Shown here piece after piece: positions 47,018 to 58,997 of a DNA stretch of 64,000 nt; positions within the stretch are counted from its first letter, which is position 1; each line of letters starts with the position of its first letter. This stretch comes from Xenoacremonium recifei. Lineage: Eukaryota > Ascomycota > Sordariomycetes > Hypocreales > Nectriaceae. A model generated the notes under the pieces. The model had not been told where the DNA came from. It did not search any database and saw only the letters and a list, made by a program, of their open reading frames with translations. The stretch is taken from assembly GCA_012184525.1 (NCBI GenBank), contig WOFQ01000027.1, positions 400,898 through 464,897 of the forward strand, in the 5' to 3' direction. A program made the translations under genes and the position numbers.

Positions 47018-48033
47018 CGTGGCGAGGAGGGGGGAGATAGCGATCGAGTCTGTGTCACGAGGGCATTCACAGCCGCAGGCTCGCTGGCATCGGCGGGGAG
47101 GCAGGAGGAGATGAGGCGAGGTGAGGCGAGGCGAGGCGAGGCTGGCCAGTCGGTGGCAGTGGCAGCGAGTGCAAGCCGCGCGGATTCCGGGGGACAGCGA
47201 GGATCGGGGGCGGCTGCGATCGATCCAGGTGTCGTTGACGGGAAGAGATCTGGTCGGGCAGGGGAATGGGCGTCAGAGAGGCCTGGAGAGCGGGCGCATT
47301 AGCATGGATGGCAGCCCAGCCGAGCCGTCACAGTGCCTACAACACCGAGTGTTCGTAGCCAGTCGCCCTGCCGACAGCCTCTCGTACGGGCTGCGGGAGG
47401 AAATACGCACAGTATGAGCAACGCAGACAATGGATGGGACTTCGGCAACAGGTGCTGTGCGACGTCGCTACGGGTTTCGAGGCTGCACAAACCGCGGCTC
47501 GTGGAATGGATTGGATGCTGCGGCGTTGGAGATGGACAGAGAGGATGGATGGTTTTGCAAGTCGATGCGAGAGACGCTGTCTTGCTAGTGGCTTAGCGCA
47601 GCTCGAGCCTTCCTGGTGCGACCGCTGTTAGCCTGCTATCGCTCGGATTGCCGGTAAAAGGTGTCAGGGATCGGGGGCCCTCTTTACTGGGCCTCAGGCG
47701 CTCTCAGCCGCCAAGGCGTGGCCACTGACTAATCGTGGAGGTGCTAGCCCTGCTGCTGAGCCCGGCTGAGGCCACTGAAACCCCTGTAGCGGCTCTGCAT
47801 CTAGCGACAGGGGCCAATGGATGGGTTTGGTTTTTTTTCTGCCGGGCCTGGAGCGTCATCGGCGTCTGTTCTTCCATCTCATGAGTGCCTCCACCAATCT
47901 GCAATCTCGTCCCGCCTCCTCGCAAACTCCAGAGTCACGCAAATACAGGCCGAGTCGCGTGCGGCCTTGTCGTGCTCTCTCTGTATAATACTCCTTGTAC
48001 ATTTAGACCTTCTTCTATTCTTTCGTTTCCACA
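47018..48033. other. Divergent promoter region between taxilin and cym1
   Basis: This is 1.0 kb between two divergent starts. It holds a GAGGC/GAGGT pentamer microsatellite at about 47113-47142 and a TATAAT-like sequence at 47985-47990, 44 bp before the cym1 ATG. No gene was seen. Confidence 0.6.
47113..47142. repeat. Microsatellite of GAGGC units
   Basis: About six GAGGC units occur with one GAGGT variant, in the upstream region shared by taxilin and cym1. Confidence 0.9.
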
Positions 48034-51000
48034 ATGTTGCGCAACGCCGCCAAAACAGCGCGCAAAGCCGTGACCGAGCTGTCGCAATATCCCAGGCCCG
48101 GCGACCAACTTCACGGCTTCACTCTCGTGCGGTCGAAGCATGTTCCCGAGCTGGAGCTGACGGCTCTTCACCTCCAGCACGACAAGACGGGTGCCGACTA
48201 TCTCCACATTGCGAGGGACGACAGCAACAATGTCTTCTCCATCGGCTTCAAGACGAACCCTCCGGATGACACGGGCATCCCGCATATCCTAGAGCACACG
48301 ACACTCTGTGGCAGCAACAAGTACGGCTCTTCATTGTAGCAGCACAAACTTGCTTTCGTTGACTAACTTGTTCTAGATACCCCATCCGAGATCCCTTCTT
48401 CAAGATGCTCCCGCGAACGCTGTCCAACTTCATGAACGCTTTTACTGCCTCTGACCATACCTTCTATCCCTTTGCGACGACGAACGAGCAAGACTTCAAG
48501 AACCTCATGTCGGTCTACCTCGACGCAACACTCCATCCTTTGTTAAAGCAATCCGACTTTACGCAGGAGGGTTGGCGAATTGGTCCTGAGAACCCCCTGG
48601 CTGAGGACGAGGCGAGCAAGAAGTTGGTCTTCAAGGGCGTCGTCTACAACGAGATGAAGGGCCAGATGTCGGATGCAAGCTACCTTTACTATATTCGATT
48701 CCAGGACCACATCTTTCCGGACATCAACAACTCAGGAGGCGATCCTCAAAAGATCACCGACTTGACCTACGAGCAGTTGAAGCAGTTCCACGCCGAGCAC
48801 TACCACCCCAGCAATGCTAAGCTGTTCACCTATGGAGACATGCCCTTGCAGGACCATTTGCAGTACATCGACTCTCAGCTGCAGGCTTTCGACAAGATCC
48901 AGGCGGATAAAGAGATTCACGAACCGATCAAGCTCGATGGCCCCAAGGAGGTTACCCTGTACGGCCCGTTGGATCCCCTGGTTGATGCGGATCGCCAGTA
49001 TAAGACATCCGTCTCATGGATAATGGGAGACACCACCGATGTCTTAGAATCGTTCTCGCTGGCTCTGCTCTCGACCCTATTGATGGACGGTTATGGTTCA
49101 CCCCTATACCGTGGCCTCATTGAGGCGGGCATGGGCTCTGACTGGAGTCCCAACTCAGGCTATGATAGCTCCGCCAAGCGCGGCATCTTCTCTATTGGCT
49201 TGACTGGTGTCCAGGAAACCGATGTATCCAAACTCAAGGGTAAGGTGCAAGATATCCTCCGAGAAGCCCGCGACAAGGGGTTCGACCAGACCAAGATTGA
49301 TGGTTCGCTCCACCAGCTGGAACTCGCCCTCAAACACAAGACGGCCAACTTTGGTTTCTCCATGTTGAACCGTCTCAAGGGCAAGTGGTTCAACGGCGTC
49401 GACCCCTTTGACTCCCTGGCCTGGAACGATACCATCTCCGGATTCCAAGCCAAGTTGGCTGAGGGAGGCTATCTGGAAGGCCTGATTGACAAGTACCTCC
49501 TTAACGATAATGTCCTATCCTTCACAATGGCTCCCTCGCCGACTTACGGAGAGGAACTAGTCAAGGAAGAACAAGAAAGGCTCTCGACCATGATCCAGGC
49601 GGCTGTTAAGCAAGCAGGCGGCGAGGAGAAGGCTCGAAGCCACTTTGAACAGCAGGAGCAGGAGCTTCTGGTAGAGCAGAACAAGACAAACACAGAGGAT
49701 CTGAGCTGTCTGCCTACGGTACACGTCAAGGACATTCCCCGGGCCAAGGAGCCCGTGGAGGTCCGAGACGAGACTGCCAATGGACTCCAGATCCAGTGGC
49801 GTGAAGCCCCGACTAATGGTCTCACTTATTTCAGAGCCATCAATACGCTTGAGAATCTGCCCGACGAGCTCCGGGAGCTGGTTCCTCTGTTCACTGACAG
49901 CATCATGCGCTTGGGAACCAAGGATATGACGATGGAGCAGCTGGAGGATCTCATCAAGCTCAAGACCGGTGGTGTCTCTGTGGGTTACCACTCCAGCCCG
50001 TCGCCGACCGACTTCCACCAGGCGAGCGAGGGCTTGATCTTCACCGGCATGGCTCTCGACCGCAACGTACCAGTCATGTTTGATATCATCCAGAAACTGG
50101 TGCTGAGCACGGACTTTGACAGCCCAGAGGCCGCATTGCGAATCCGACAGCTCCTCCAGGCCTCGGCTGATGGAGTTGTCAACGACATTGCGTCAACAGG
50201 CCACCGGTTTGCCATGGGATATGCCGAGTCTGGTTTGACGCGGGGTGCTTGGTTAAGGCAGCAAGTTGGCGGCCTGTCTCAAGTGAAACTGGTAACATCT
50301 CTCGCTAGCCGACCTGAGACCGACAAGCTGGAAGATGTCATCTCTAAGCTAAAGCAAATCCAACAGATTGCACTTGTTGGGAACAACATGCGGACTGCAA
50401 TCACCTGCGGTTCCGAGAGTGTGTCTGACAATTCTCAGTCGCTCCAGACCTTTATGGGTGGCCTGTCCCGGGATAGTCTCAACTTGAAGAACCCCGAGCC
50501 TCGCCTGCTCCCGCGGGACAGCAAGACATTCTTCCCTCTGCCCTACCAAGTCTACTACGGTGGCCTGTCAGTGCCCACCACATCGTACACGTCACCCGAG
50601 GGAGCGCCTCTCCAGATCCTAGCCCAACTGCTCTCACACAAGCACCTGCACCATGAGATCCGCGAAAAGGGCGGTGCTTACGGTGGTGGAGCTTACTCAA
50701 AGGCTCTAGATGGCCTGTTCGGCTTCTACTCGTACCGCGACCCCAACCCCCAGAACACGATGAGCATCATGCGAGGTGCTGGGAAGTGGGCAGTCAACAA
50801 GGAGTGGACGGACCGGGACCTGGAGGAGGCCAAGATTTCGGTGTTCCAGGGCGTGGATGCACCCAAGGCCGTGAACCAGGAGGGGATGGCCCGATTCCTG
50901 TCGGGCATCACGGAGGAGATGCGACAGCGCAAGCGTGAGCAGCTGCTGGATGTGACCAAGGACCAGGTCCGCGAAGTAGCGCAGAAGTACCTAGTCGATG

Positions 51001-51095
51001 CTACAGAGAGCCGACTAGCGTTCCTGGGTGAGAAGGCCTCGTGGGTTGACGGCGAGTGGAAGGTCAGCGAGATGGATGTCAGCGGCTCTGAATAG
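48034..51095 (+). CDS. cym1: Mitochondrial presequence protease (Cym1/PreP, M16C)
   Basis: Exons 48034-48320 and 48377-51095 give 1001 residues, the usual length for the family. The 56-bp intron splits the lysine codon in SNK-YPIRDPFFKML. The inverted zinc motif HxxEH is His84-Glu87-His88 in PHILEHTTLCGS. The N-terminus MLRNAAKTARKAVTEL is basic and lacks acidic residues until the Glu near position 15, as in a matrix-targeting presequence. The C-terminal M16C half is complete, with the Arg/Tyr substrate-binding stretch EKGGAYGGGA. Cym1 degrades cleaved presequences and other short peptides in the mitochondrial matrix, which in yeast keeps the processing peptidase from being inhibited. Confidence 0.96.
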
Positions 51096-53409
51096 TGGCT
51101 GTGACATCTGGTGACTAAGGTTGAACTAATTGTAGGTTACTTGAATGGCGATGCAGGGGCCATTGTGTACGATATAAAAAGAGGAGGAGAGCATTGAGAA
51201 GAACTGTACATTATACGGCCTTGGAGCATATGGTGTTGGATTGGACAACATCTGACGCCTCCTCATATAGACGAGCGCAGGATATAGACGCCCCTTTTCT
51301 CAAAGAAGTCGACTGAAGAAAGACAAGCTCGAGGTTAGGTGTTGGAGAAGTAGACACACGCGTTCAGATACGATACATCTCTCTGCCCATTTCAATGGCA
51401 TCGAGACCACAGAGCAACGCAAGAGCAAGCATTCCGGCTGTCAGAAACCCGCCGAAAGGTGTGCGTTTTTGGGGGCATGGAGCTCGTTCTATCAGAGCCG
51501 GAGTCCCTGAGCATTGGATTACTGGACTAAAGAGCAGAGTACATGCTTGAATACTTGATAAGTAATTTTTGTGAGGGTTGTCCTCAGATTCCCGTGTAGA
51601 TGCGAAAAGGGGTGTTGCAGCACTGGAGAGTCATCGGCGATGGTTTGCTCTCTGCCCCGCATACGTCATGGATCTAGACAGGGGAGAGGATAAGGAGCAG
51701 TCGACTTGTACAGGACAGTAATTGAGTCAGATGTTTATGTGCACTGGATTTGCAATTGAAACTCAGTCTACAGGCGGTAGTTGTGAGTCATTGACCGGAA
51801 TTGCCACATGGAACAATTCTAGAAGCTCTATGGCTGTGCCTGGCCGGTAAGGATCCAAGGATTAGCAACTCGGTGAAAGGGAGGTCCGTCCCGACGAGAT
51901 GGAGGGGGCAGGGGACGGGAACAGGTCCGAATGGTGACGTTGGACGTGACTGGGGTCAAGAGCTTGAGCTTGAACGTCTTTGTATGCGGGATTTGAGGAC
52001 TGCGTCTTTGATGGATGCCTCAAACTGTGATGGGTATGGGGTGATGCGGGTGGATGAACGGGGAGGCGAGATACTCCATCAGAGTTGCGGTCTGACTTGA
52101 GCGCAATGGCGATACTTGGAACGCATGTCTGTGAAGTACTGCGAGAGATGTATCTACTTGGAAGGTTCTGTGCCTGAAATCAGCACACGCATGTGACGCT
52201 GCCGTCAATTACGGACTTTAGGGTTGAGGCCGCCACGGCTTATTCCGTTCCCTTGCCATGGAAAAAATTCTGACCCCTCGACGGCCTTGTTTTTGGCCCA
52301 TCGAGCTCTCCACTGCCTGGACTAAAATAAGGTACGGAGGTGATCTCCAGAACGCATTTTCGTTTAAATTCTAGTGCCCGCCACTCTTTGCGTCTCGACT
52401 CCCGCCCGAAACCTGGAATTCCAACTCTCTCCTCAACACTTCTGCTCTGCAGCAACCCGCCAACAAGCACCACTTTCTGTCAACCAAAAAACTCATCGAT
52501 TTATCTGTTGTTTTTCTTGGAAGGTACGTTCATGCGGCTCTGGCCGGACCTGCAGATCTTGTTGCGCCACCAGAGGGAAAAAGAAAAAAAAAAGAACTCC
52601 AAAAAAATTCATCGCGTCGGCCCCTCTTCTGCCTCCAGCCCCTCCTCCATCACCACTTCGTCAACGTCACCACCACAACCACCAGTCCGCCAGTTCGACA
52701 ACGAAGCACGGAAAGTTCCTTTTTGGACCCCTACTTAAAGGCAATTGGCGGATTAAAACGCGATCTCTGCCTGTCTTTGCCTGGTTTCAATCTTTCGCGA
52801 GCTCCTCCTTAGCTGTCACCTTTACCCTCACTCACCGTCACCGCCATCCTCATCTCGAGCATCATTGTGCCATCACCACTCTTAACTAACCTCGCCCTCT
52901 CTCTAGAGCTTCTACTCTCCCAAAAACAACTTGCCCCGACTCGCCTTTGGTCTTCTCAAAGGCACCGCATCCATCACGGCTCGTCTGGCCGTGAGCTTCG
53001 TCAGCGACAAAGATTTCTCGCTTTGCAAGCCCGCACACATCATCAACGCCATCCCGCCTCCCGCTGCTGAGCGATCCTAAGCAAAACCGCCGCCGACCGC
53101 CTCCCGTGCATCAGCACATCCCCCTAGATTCGCCTCCCCCGTCGTGCCCCGACGACCACCAGCTGCCGCATAGGAGGATCCCGGAGGTTCTTCCTCTCAC
53201 CGAGGAAGAGTCGAGGAGGCCTCGCCAGTCCACTGAGGGATCAGTCTGCTACATTTTCCGACCGCCCTAACACCCGCTTGAACACCCCAGTTTAAGCTTC
53301 TCTTTGCAGATAACTGCTCGCAAGTGTCTGTCTTGATCTTCGAATCGCCCCCGACCACCCATCACCCCTCAGTCTATCCCCAGTCGCTCCCCTCGCAACT
53401 GTCTGGGAT
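51096..53409. other. Intergenic region and long leader of the ornithine decarboxylase gene
   Basis: This is 2.3 kb between the cym1 stop and the next start. The left part (to about 52.3 kb) is cym1 3' flank without a supportable gene. The right part is strongly pyrimidine-rich and contains the 5' UTR intron described at 52524-52906. Confidence 0.65.
52524..52906 (+). other. Probable 5' UTR intron of the ornithine decarboxylase gene
   Basis: A GTACGT donor at 52524 pairs with a textbook acceptor at 52906: branch point CTTAACTAAC near 52881-52890, then a CTCTCT tract and TAG. The intron would be 383 bp. The only ATG I found in the leader (52532-52534, opening a 68-codon frame to 52738) lies inside it, so the spliced leader of more than 500 nt would have no upstream ATG. 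Confidence 0.6.
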
Positions 53410-54811
53410 ATGGTTATGGCAACGGCTGTCCTCGAAACTTACAATCACAATGTCAATCACCCCCATATACAATTGAATAAACCTCCATTCTTGGAAGTTA
53501 CTCAATCGCAGCAACATGGCGTGATTAACCCCAAGCTTCTCATTGGCGATGCCCTCCACCAGCGTGTCGAGGCCATTGACCATGAGATGTGCGAACCTGG
53601 CGACGAGGATACCTTCTTCGTCGCTGACCTCGGCGAGGTCTACCGCCAGCATCTTCGCTGGAAGAAGAACCTCCCTCGCGTGCGCCCCTTTTACGGTAAG
53701 TTGTCTATGATCACTCCTAAGACTATAATATATATCTAACACATCATTAGCTGTCAAGTGCAACCCCGACCAGCAGATCATCAAGCTCCTCGCTGCGCTG
53801 GGCACCGGCTTCGACTGCGCCTCCAAAGCCGAGATTGAACAGGTTCTGGGCGCCGGTCTCTCCCCTGAGCGCATCATCTACGCCCAGCCCTGCAAGACCA
53901 ACTCCTACGTCCGATATGTCAAGTCTGTGGGCGTCAAGCAGATGACCTTTGACAACTCCGATGAGCTCTACAAGATCGCCAAGCTGTTTCCCGGCGCTGA
54001 GCTCTTCCTGCGCATCTGCACCGACGACTCCGAGAGCCTCTGCCGCTTCAGCATGAAGTTCGGTGCCACCATGGATACCACCGAGGAGCTGCTCACTCTT
54101 GCTAAGCAGCTTGGCCTGAACGTCGTCGGCGTCAGCTTCCACGTCGGCTCAGGCGCCGCTGATCCCATGGCTTACTGGAAGGCCGTCCGCGACGCTCACC
54201 AGGTCTTCCAGTGTGGTCGTGAGCTCGGCCACCCAATGCGCACCCTCGATGTTGGTGGCGGTTTCACCGGCGAGACCTTTGAGACCATGGCTGCTGTCCT
54301 CTGTGGTGCCCTCGACGAGTTCTTCCCTGCCAACGGCAACGTCGAGATCATTGCTGAGCCCGGCCGCTACTACGTCGCCACGGCCTTCACCATCGCCTGC
54401 AACATCATTGCGCGCCGCCGCACCGTGGAGGACTCTGCCCTCGACTACAAGCTCTACGTCAACGATGGCGTCTACGGCAACTTCTCCAACATGATCTTCG
54501 ACCACCAGAACCCCGTCGCCAAGATCCTGCGCGCCTCCGGCAAGACCTTCTACGACACGCCTCTCGCCAACCCTGCCTCTGCCGGCGAGGGCATCGAGTA
54601 CTCCATCTGGGGCCCAACCTGCGACGGTATCGACCGCATTGCCGAGTCCATCCGCTTCCACCCCGTTCTCGACGTCGGCGACTGGCTCTACTTTGAGGAC
54701 ATGGGCGCCTACACCAAGTGCTCCGCCACCCAGTTCAATGGCTTCTCCAACGCCCACGACACCATCTACGTGTGCAGCGAGCCTGGTGCCAGTGCTCTCC
54801 TCACCCTGTAG
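53410..54811 (+). CDS. spe1: Ornithine decarboxylase
   Basis: Exons 53410-53695 and 53751-54811 give 448 residues; the 55-bp intron splits the alanine codon of PFYAVKCN. The PLP-binding lysine is Lys98 in that motif. Other group IV decarboxylase landmarks are intact: SFHVGSG, the glycine loop DVGGGFTG, the PLP-phosphate contact EPGRYYVA and the active-site cysteine Cys386 in WGPTCDGID, followed by YFEDMGAYT. The enzyme makes putrescine from ornithine, the first step of polyamine synthesis, and is a cytosolic dimer normally controlled by antizyme. A second ATG two codons downstream (MVMATAV) is an equally good start. Confidence 0.96.
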
Positions 54812-55615
54812 ACGTTCAATGTTAGGATGTCAACCATGTTACGCCTTCGATATCCATCTCCATTCTTCGGTATAGAGGTTTGGGATGATTTTTGGAATTA
54901 ATATTTGGTGGTTATAGACGTGTCGGAGTCGTCGGAAACAAGACTCGTAACAACAGTTTAGTGCGCTGGAAAGAAGATAGACATTCCTTTGGACTCTATA
55001 GACGCAAAAGAAATAAGTAATCGTTATTTTCGGACTTCAAAAACGTTGCGATTAGAGATTCCTTGAGTGCCGTAGTCCTCGAGTATGCCATGGTTATATT
55101 GTAGTTGACTTACCGGTCGGCGAATTGATAGAGTTTCTCACCACCTGTCTTAATTCAAGGTCTGTCTTGATTCAAGGATGGCACATGAACCAAGAGTTCG
55201 CAAAAATCTGACCGACCCCCTTTCTTGTTCACCAAGCTACCTCCTGTGTCTGAATACCTAACATAATTACATGGCCATGCCTAAAAGCATCCAGGCCGGT
55301 AAAGCAAATGAATCCCCGGAACACCTAAAATCCGTCGTGCCTGTCTTCCTGTCCGTCCTTTACCGTAAAGCACCACCGAGTCCGGAAATGAAATGCAAAT
55401 GACGAAGAGAGGAAAGGAAATAAAATAAAACCGGATAAGAAATGGCCTCTTTAATGGCCACCCTTAAGACACACGTTTCATGGACGCGTCTTCTGTATCG
55501 CGTCTTGGTCTCCATAACGCCCCAATATCCCGGTCTGAATCTTACCAAAAAACCCTCCCCATCTCATCTTTCATGGTGTACGTTGCAAATGTAAGTCTTC
55601 CTATGCTCTCTGAGA
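54812..55615. other. Convergent 3' region between ornithine decarboxylase and rad16
   Basis: These 804 bp lie between two convergent stops. The sequence is AT-richer than the genes and should hold both 3' UTRs. No gene was seen. Confidence 0.7.
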
Positions 55616-58600
55616 TTAAGAGCCCCGGAACAGAAACTGCATATCCTGTGGGCTCAAAGACTCCATGGCTTTATCGTCAGCGTTAACTGTCGAGTTGATC
55701 ATGTTTGTCTTCTTCTCCTGGATCAGCACCATTCGGCTCTCTACGGAATCCTCAATGCAAAGTCTAGTGATTGTGCAAGGACGAGTCTGTCCGATTCGAT
55801 GACATCGATCGGCTGACTGCCATTCGGCAGCCGGATTCCACCACCTATGAAAATGAGTTAGCACTAGAAAGGGGTAAGTCTAATCAGATATACTTACGGG
55901 TCGACGATAAACACGCGGGATGCCTCGGTCAGGTTGAGGGCGACACCACCCGCCTTGAGAGACACCAAGAAACACTCGACATCCACGTTGGTCATGAAGT
56001 GCTCAATGGATGCCTGTCGCTGCGCTGGGGTCATGCTTCCGTCCAGCATCACCGTAGTGATACCAGCCCGACGGAGACGCCATTCAATCAGTTGCAGCAT
56101 GGTGGTGAACTGCGAAAAGATGATCGACTTGTGGGAGGCGTTGTCAGAACGGAGTTTGTGGAGCTCATGCACCAGCAACTCGATCTTGGAAGATGATGTC
56201 CAGTTCTCCATCTTGATACGATTGATAATGGATGACTTCTTCACAAGAGCCTCGTCCTGCTCAATTTCTGGTTGTTCCAGATCAATTGACAGTGGAATAT
56301 GACATCGGGGGCAGTCGGGCTCGTCGGTCGAGTGAACATAGGTGCTGACACAGGTTCGGCAAAAGTCATGCTTGCAACGGCTTCGAACAGTGTCTTCGGC
56401 TGGTTCGTCGCAGATACAGCACACAAGAATGTTCTGACCGCCTTCGGCGTTCTTCTTCAGAAGCAGATCAGGGTGATCTGCGACCTGTCGCATCTGCATG
56501 ATCAGACCGAAAATGTTGGCGTAATTATTTAGCAAGACACCTTGAGCCACGTAAGTGTCAAACTTTCGTTGACCATTGGTCATGATGCTGTTGGCAAAAT
56601 CGTTCTCTTCCTCTCCGAAGAACTGTCGATCGACATAAATCTCCTTAACAGGAAGCTCCATGGAGTTGGTGTGGTCTTTCTTGAGTCGACGAAGCATGAT
56701 GCGATCTGTCATCAAGCGTAGCTTCCGGAAGGCATCCTTGCCTGGTCCGAAGTTTCCAAACTTCTGGATAGGATTCAACAGTTCCTGATTGAAGACAGAA
56801 ACGTGCTGCATTCCCGCATGGCCGCACTGATGGCATCGGCTGTGCTCGTTCATTGACCATTCCAGGGTCGAACAAGGACATTGCTTGCAGAGATAGGAGG
56901 CGAAGGGACGGATGTTCAGGAACCGAACCAAGGAGAAGAACTCGCCGATACGGTTCTGCAGGGGGGTACCCGTCAGACACCAACGATACTCCGTCTTAAG
57001 CGCGAAGCACGCCTTGGCCGTCATCGTAGTCCGCGTCTTGATACAGTGGGCTTCATCGAGCATGACGCGGTGGAAGTTGATAGAGTGGATAACACTTTTT
57101 TCCTTGTATATTCCATCCTTGCGCTTGAAGCCCTTCTCCTGTTTGCGATAGATCGATTCGAGACTATTGTAGGACATCATTATCACGTCGTATTTCTTGA
57201 GCTCTTTGACGGTGATGCCTTTGGTCTTTTGGTTGGTTCCGTGGAACACAAGGGTCTTGAGAGTTCCGTCAGTGTAGCTTTTGATCTCCTGTTGCCACTG
57301 CATGAGAGCAACCGGGGGGACTAGAACAAGCGAGGGCTGCTTGGCAGGGTAATCAGACATGATGAGGGAGACTGCCTGAATGGTCTTGCCGAGACCCATC
57401 TCGTCGCCAAGAAGACCGCCTTTCCAATCGATCTTCTCCATCTCCTTCATCCAAGCAAGACCTTCGAGCTGGAATGGTTTGAGTTGACGGGAAATGGTCG
57501 TCGGCTGTTCTGCTTTTCCAGCTTTGAGGACCGGCATTTTTTCCAAATCAGTCCACATTGTCTTGATCTCAGGATGGTTCGATTCTAGGCGATCGCGTTC
57601 CTTCTGCAGACGATGGTTGTTACCGTTTCGTCGATAAGCGCGTCTTTGGCTGGCAATTTGCCGGAGGGTGTTTCTTGGGACGCCCTGGGTGGTAGATGGA
57701 TCTTCGTCGCTATCGAGATCACTAAGCCCGGAGCTCATGAAATCCACCATGTCATCAGAAGCCCAGTCGGAACTACTGTCACCAAGCAGGCGAGGCCTTT
57801 CGACGGGCAACGAGGCAGTTGACACCGGGGCAGGTCGCCGGTTCGGTCTCGTGGGTAGAGATCTGCTGGTGTTGATGACACCACCTCGACGTCTCTGTTG
57901 TGTGAGCGCCAAAGGTTCGTCGTCATCGCTCTCCGAAGCCATTCCAGCGTTGACGGTAGCGGTAGCACCTCCTCGACGCCTCTGCCGTGTGCGCGCAATA
58001 GGCTGGTCATCGCTCGAATCACCCGAACCGTCAGAAACATCACTAATCTCTTCCGGTCCGTTGAATGAGTCGTCATCGACGTCGTCAGACGACTTGTACT
58101 CGATTTGGTTCAGTGACAAATTGACGCCGGCTGCAATTTCTGCATCCATATCGATATCAGACTCATCACTATCCGGGATCACCTTGCTCCTCTTGGTTGC
58201 ACGACTGGTACTAACATCAGTTCCCGTCGACGCTCTGGGGCGTTTAACAGGGGCCTTAGTGTCGATAGATGCTGCGAAACGGGTGCCCATATCCTCGGCA
58301 GCCGCGATCCGTCCGCTTCTGCGACGTGATAGCGTCAGGTGCTTAGGTTCACCCTTGAAGCGTTCCTCGTTCTGAAGTCGGCGCGCGAGCCTTGCATCCG
58401 CGGATGAGTCCTGGTCGTCGTAGAGGTCATCGTCAGAATCGTGGATGACCGGCTTGCGTTTGGTGGATGGCTTCATGGCATAGATACTATCCCTCAACGC
58501 CCGTTCCCTGTCAGGCTCGAAGCCTGCGCTCTGAGGATAGGCAGGAAGCCGAACCTCAAGCTTCGAGCCCGACCTGGGGAGAAGATCTGTGGCGGCTGGG

Positions 58601-58997
58601 GTCGGCACCTTGCTCGTTGCCGGAGTAGAATACGCAGATTCAGAGGAGGCAGCGGTCGGCACAGATGACACTGACTCGCTCCTGGAAACATCCTCCATCT
58701 CTATGGTAGGAGCGTTCATAACTCTTTTTCCTCTTCCGAATGTTCTGGTGGGCTGTGCGGGAACAATAGCCACAAGTTGCGTCGCATCAGCAAGCGACTT
58801 CAACGAGGCTGAGCGAGTAAGCCGACCGGCTGTGTTCGAAGATGCATCTTCGGAGGTCAAATCTGGCCCAGAAATGTTAGTAAACGATAAAATAGAAGAG
58901 GTTTTAAACGAGACTTGCCGATTACTGCGGGAGTTGAGGCTACGGGAGTCGGCGCCGACCCCGTTGACTTGCGAGGTCTTCCGCGAGGACGGGCCAT
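55616..58997 (-). CDS. rad16: DNA repair ATPase Rad16 (SWI2/SNF2, RING-finger)
   Basis: Exons 58919-58997, 55898-58862 and 55616-55844 give 1090 residues. The N-terminus has an AT-hook-like PRGRPRKS and a canonical SUMO-interacting motif VIDLTSED at 25-32. A long Ser/acidic disordered region follows to about 440. The SNF2 motor has Walker A GDEMGLGKT at 512-520 and DEAH at 629-632. A C3HC4 RING (CICDEPAEDTVRSRC... CPRC) lies inside the motor at about 842-885, the hallmark of Rad16/Rad5-type proteins. The C-terminal helicase half ends HRIGQTRP and LSPQDMQFLFRGS, which identifies Rad16 over Rad5 or Uls1. The first intron (58863-58918) uses a GC donor, the only choice that keeps frame. Rad16 works with Rad7 in global-genome nucleotide excision repair and as an E3 ligase component. 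Its partner gene is the divergent neighbour. Confidence 0.95.

Noticed and set aside
54149..54757. A 202-codon frame antisense to ornithine decarboxylase
   Set aside because: Shadow of a highly biased coding exon; the product is repetitive Val/Glu/Gly and has no family.
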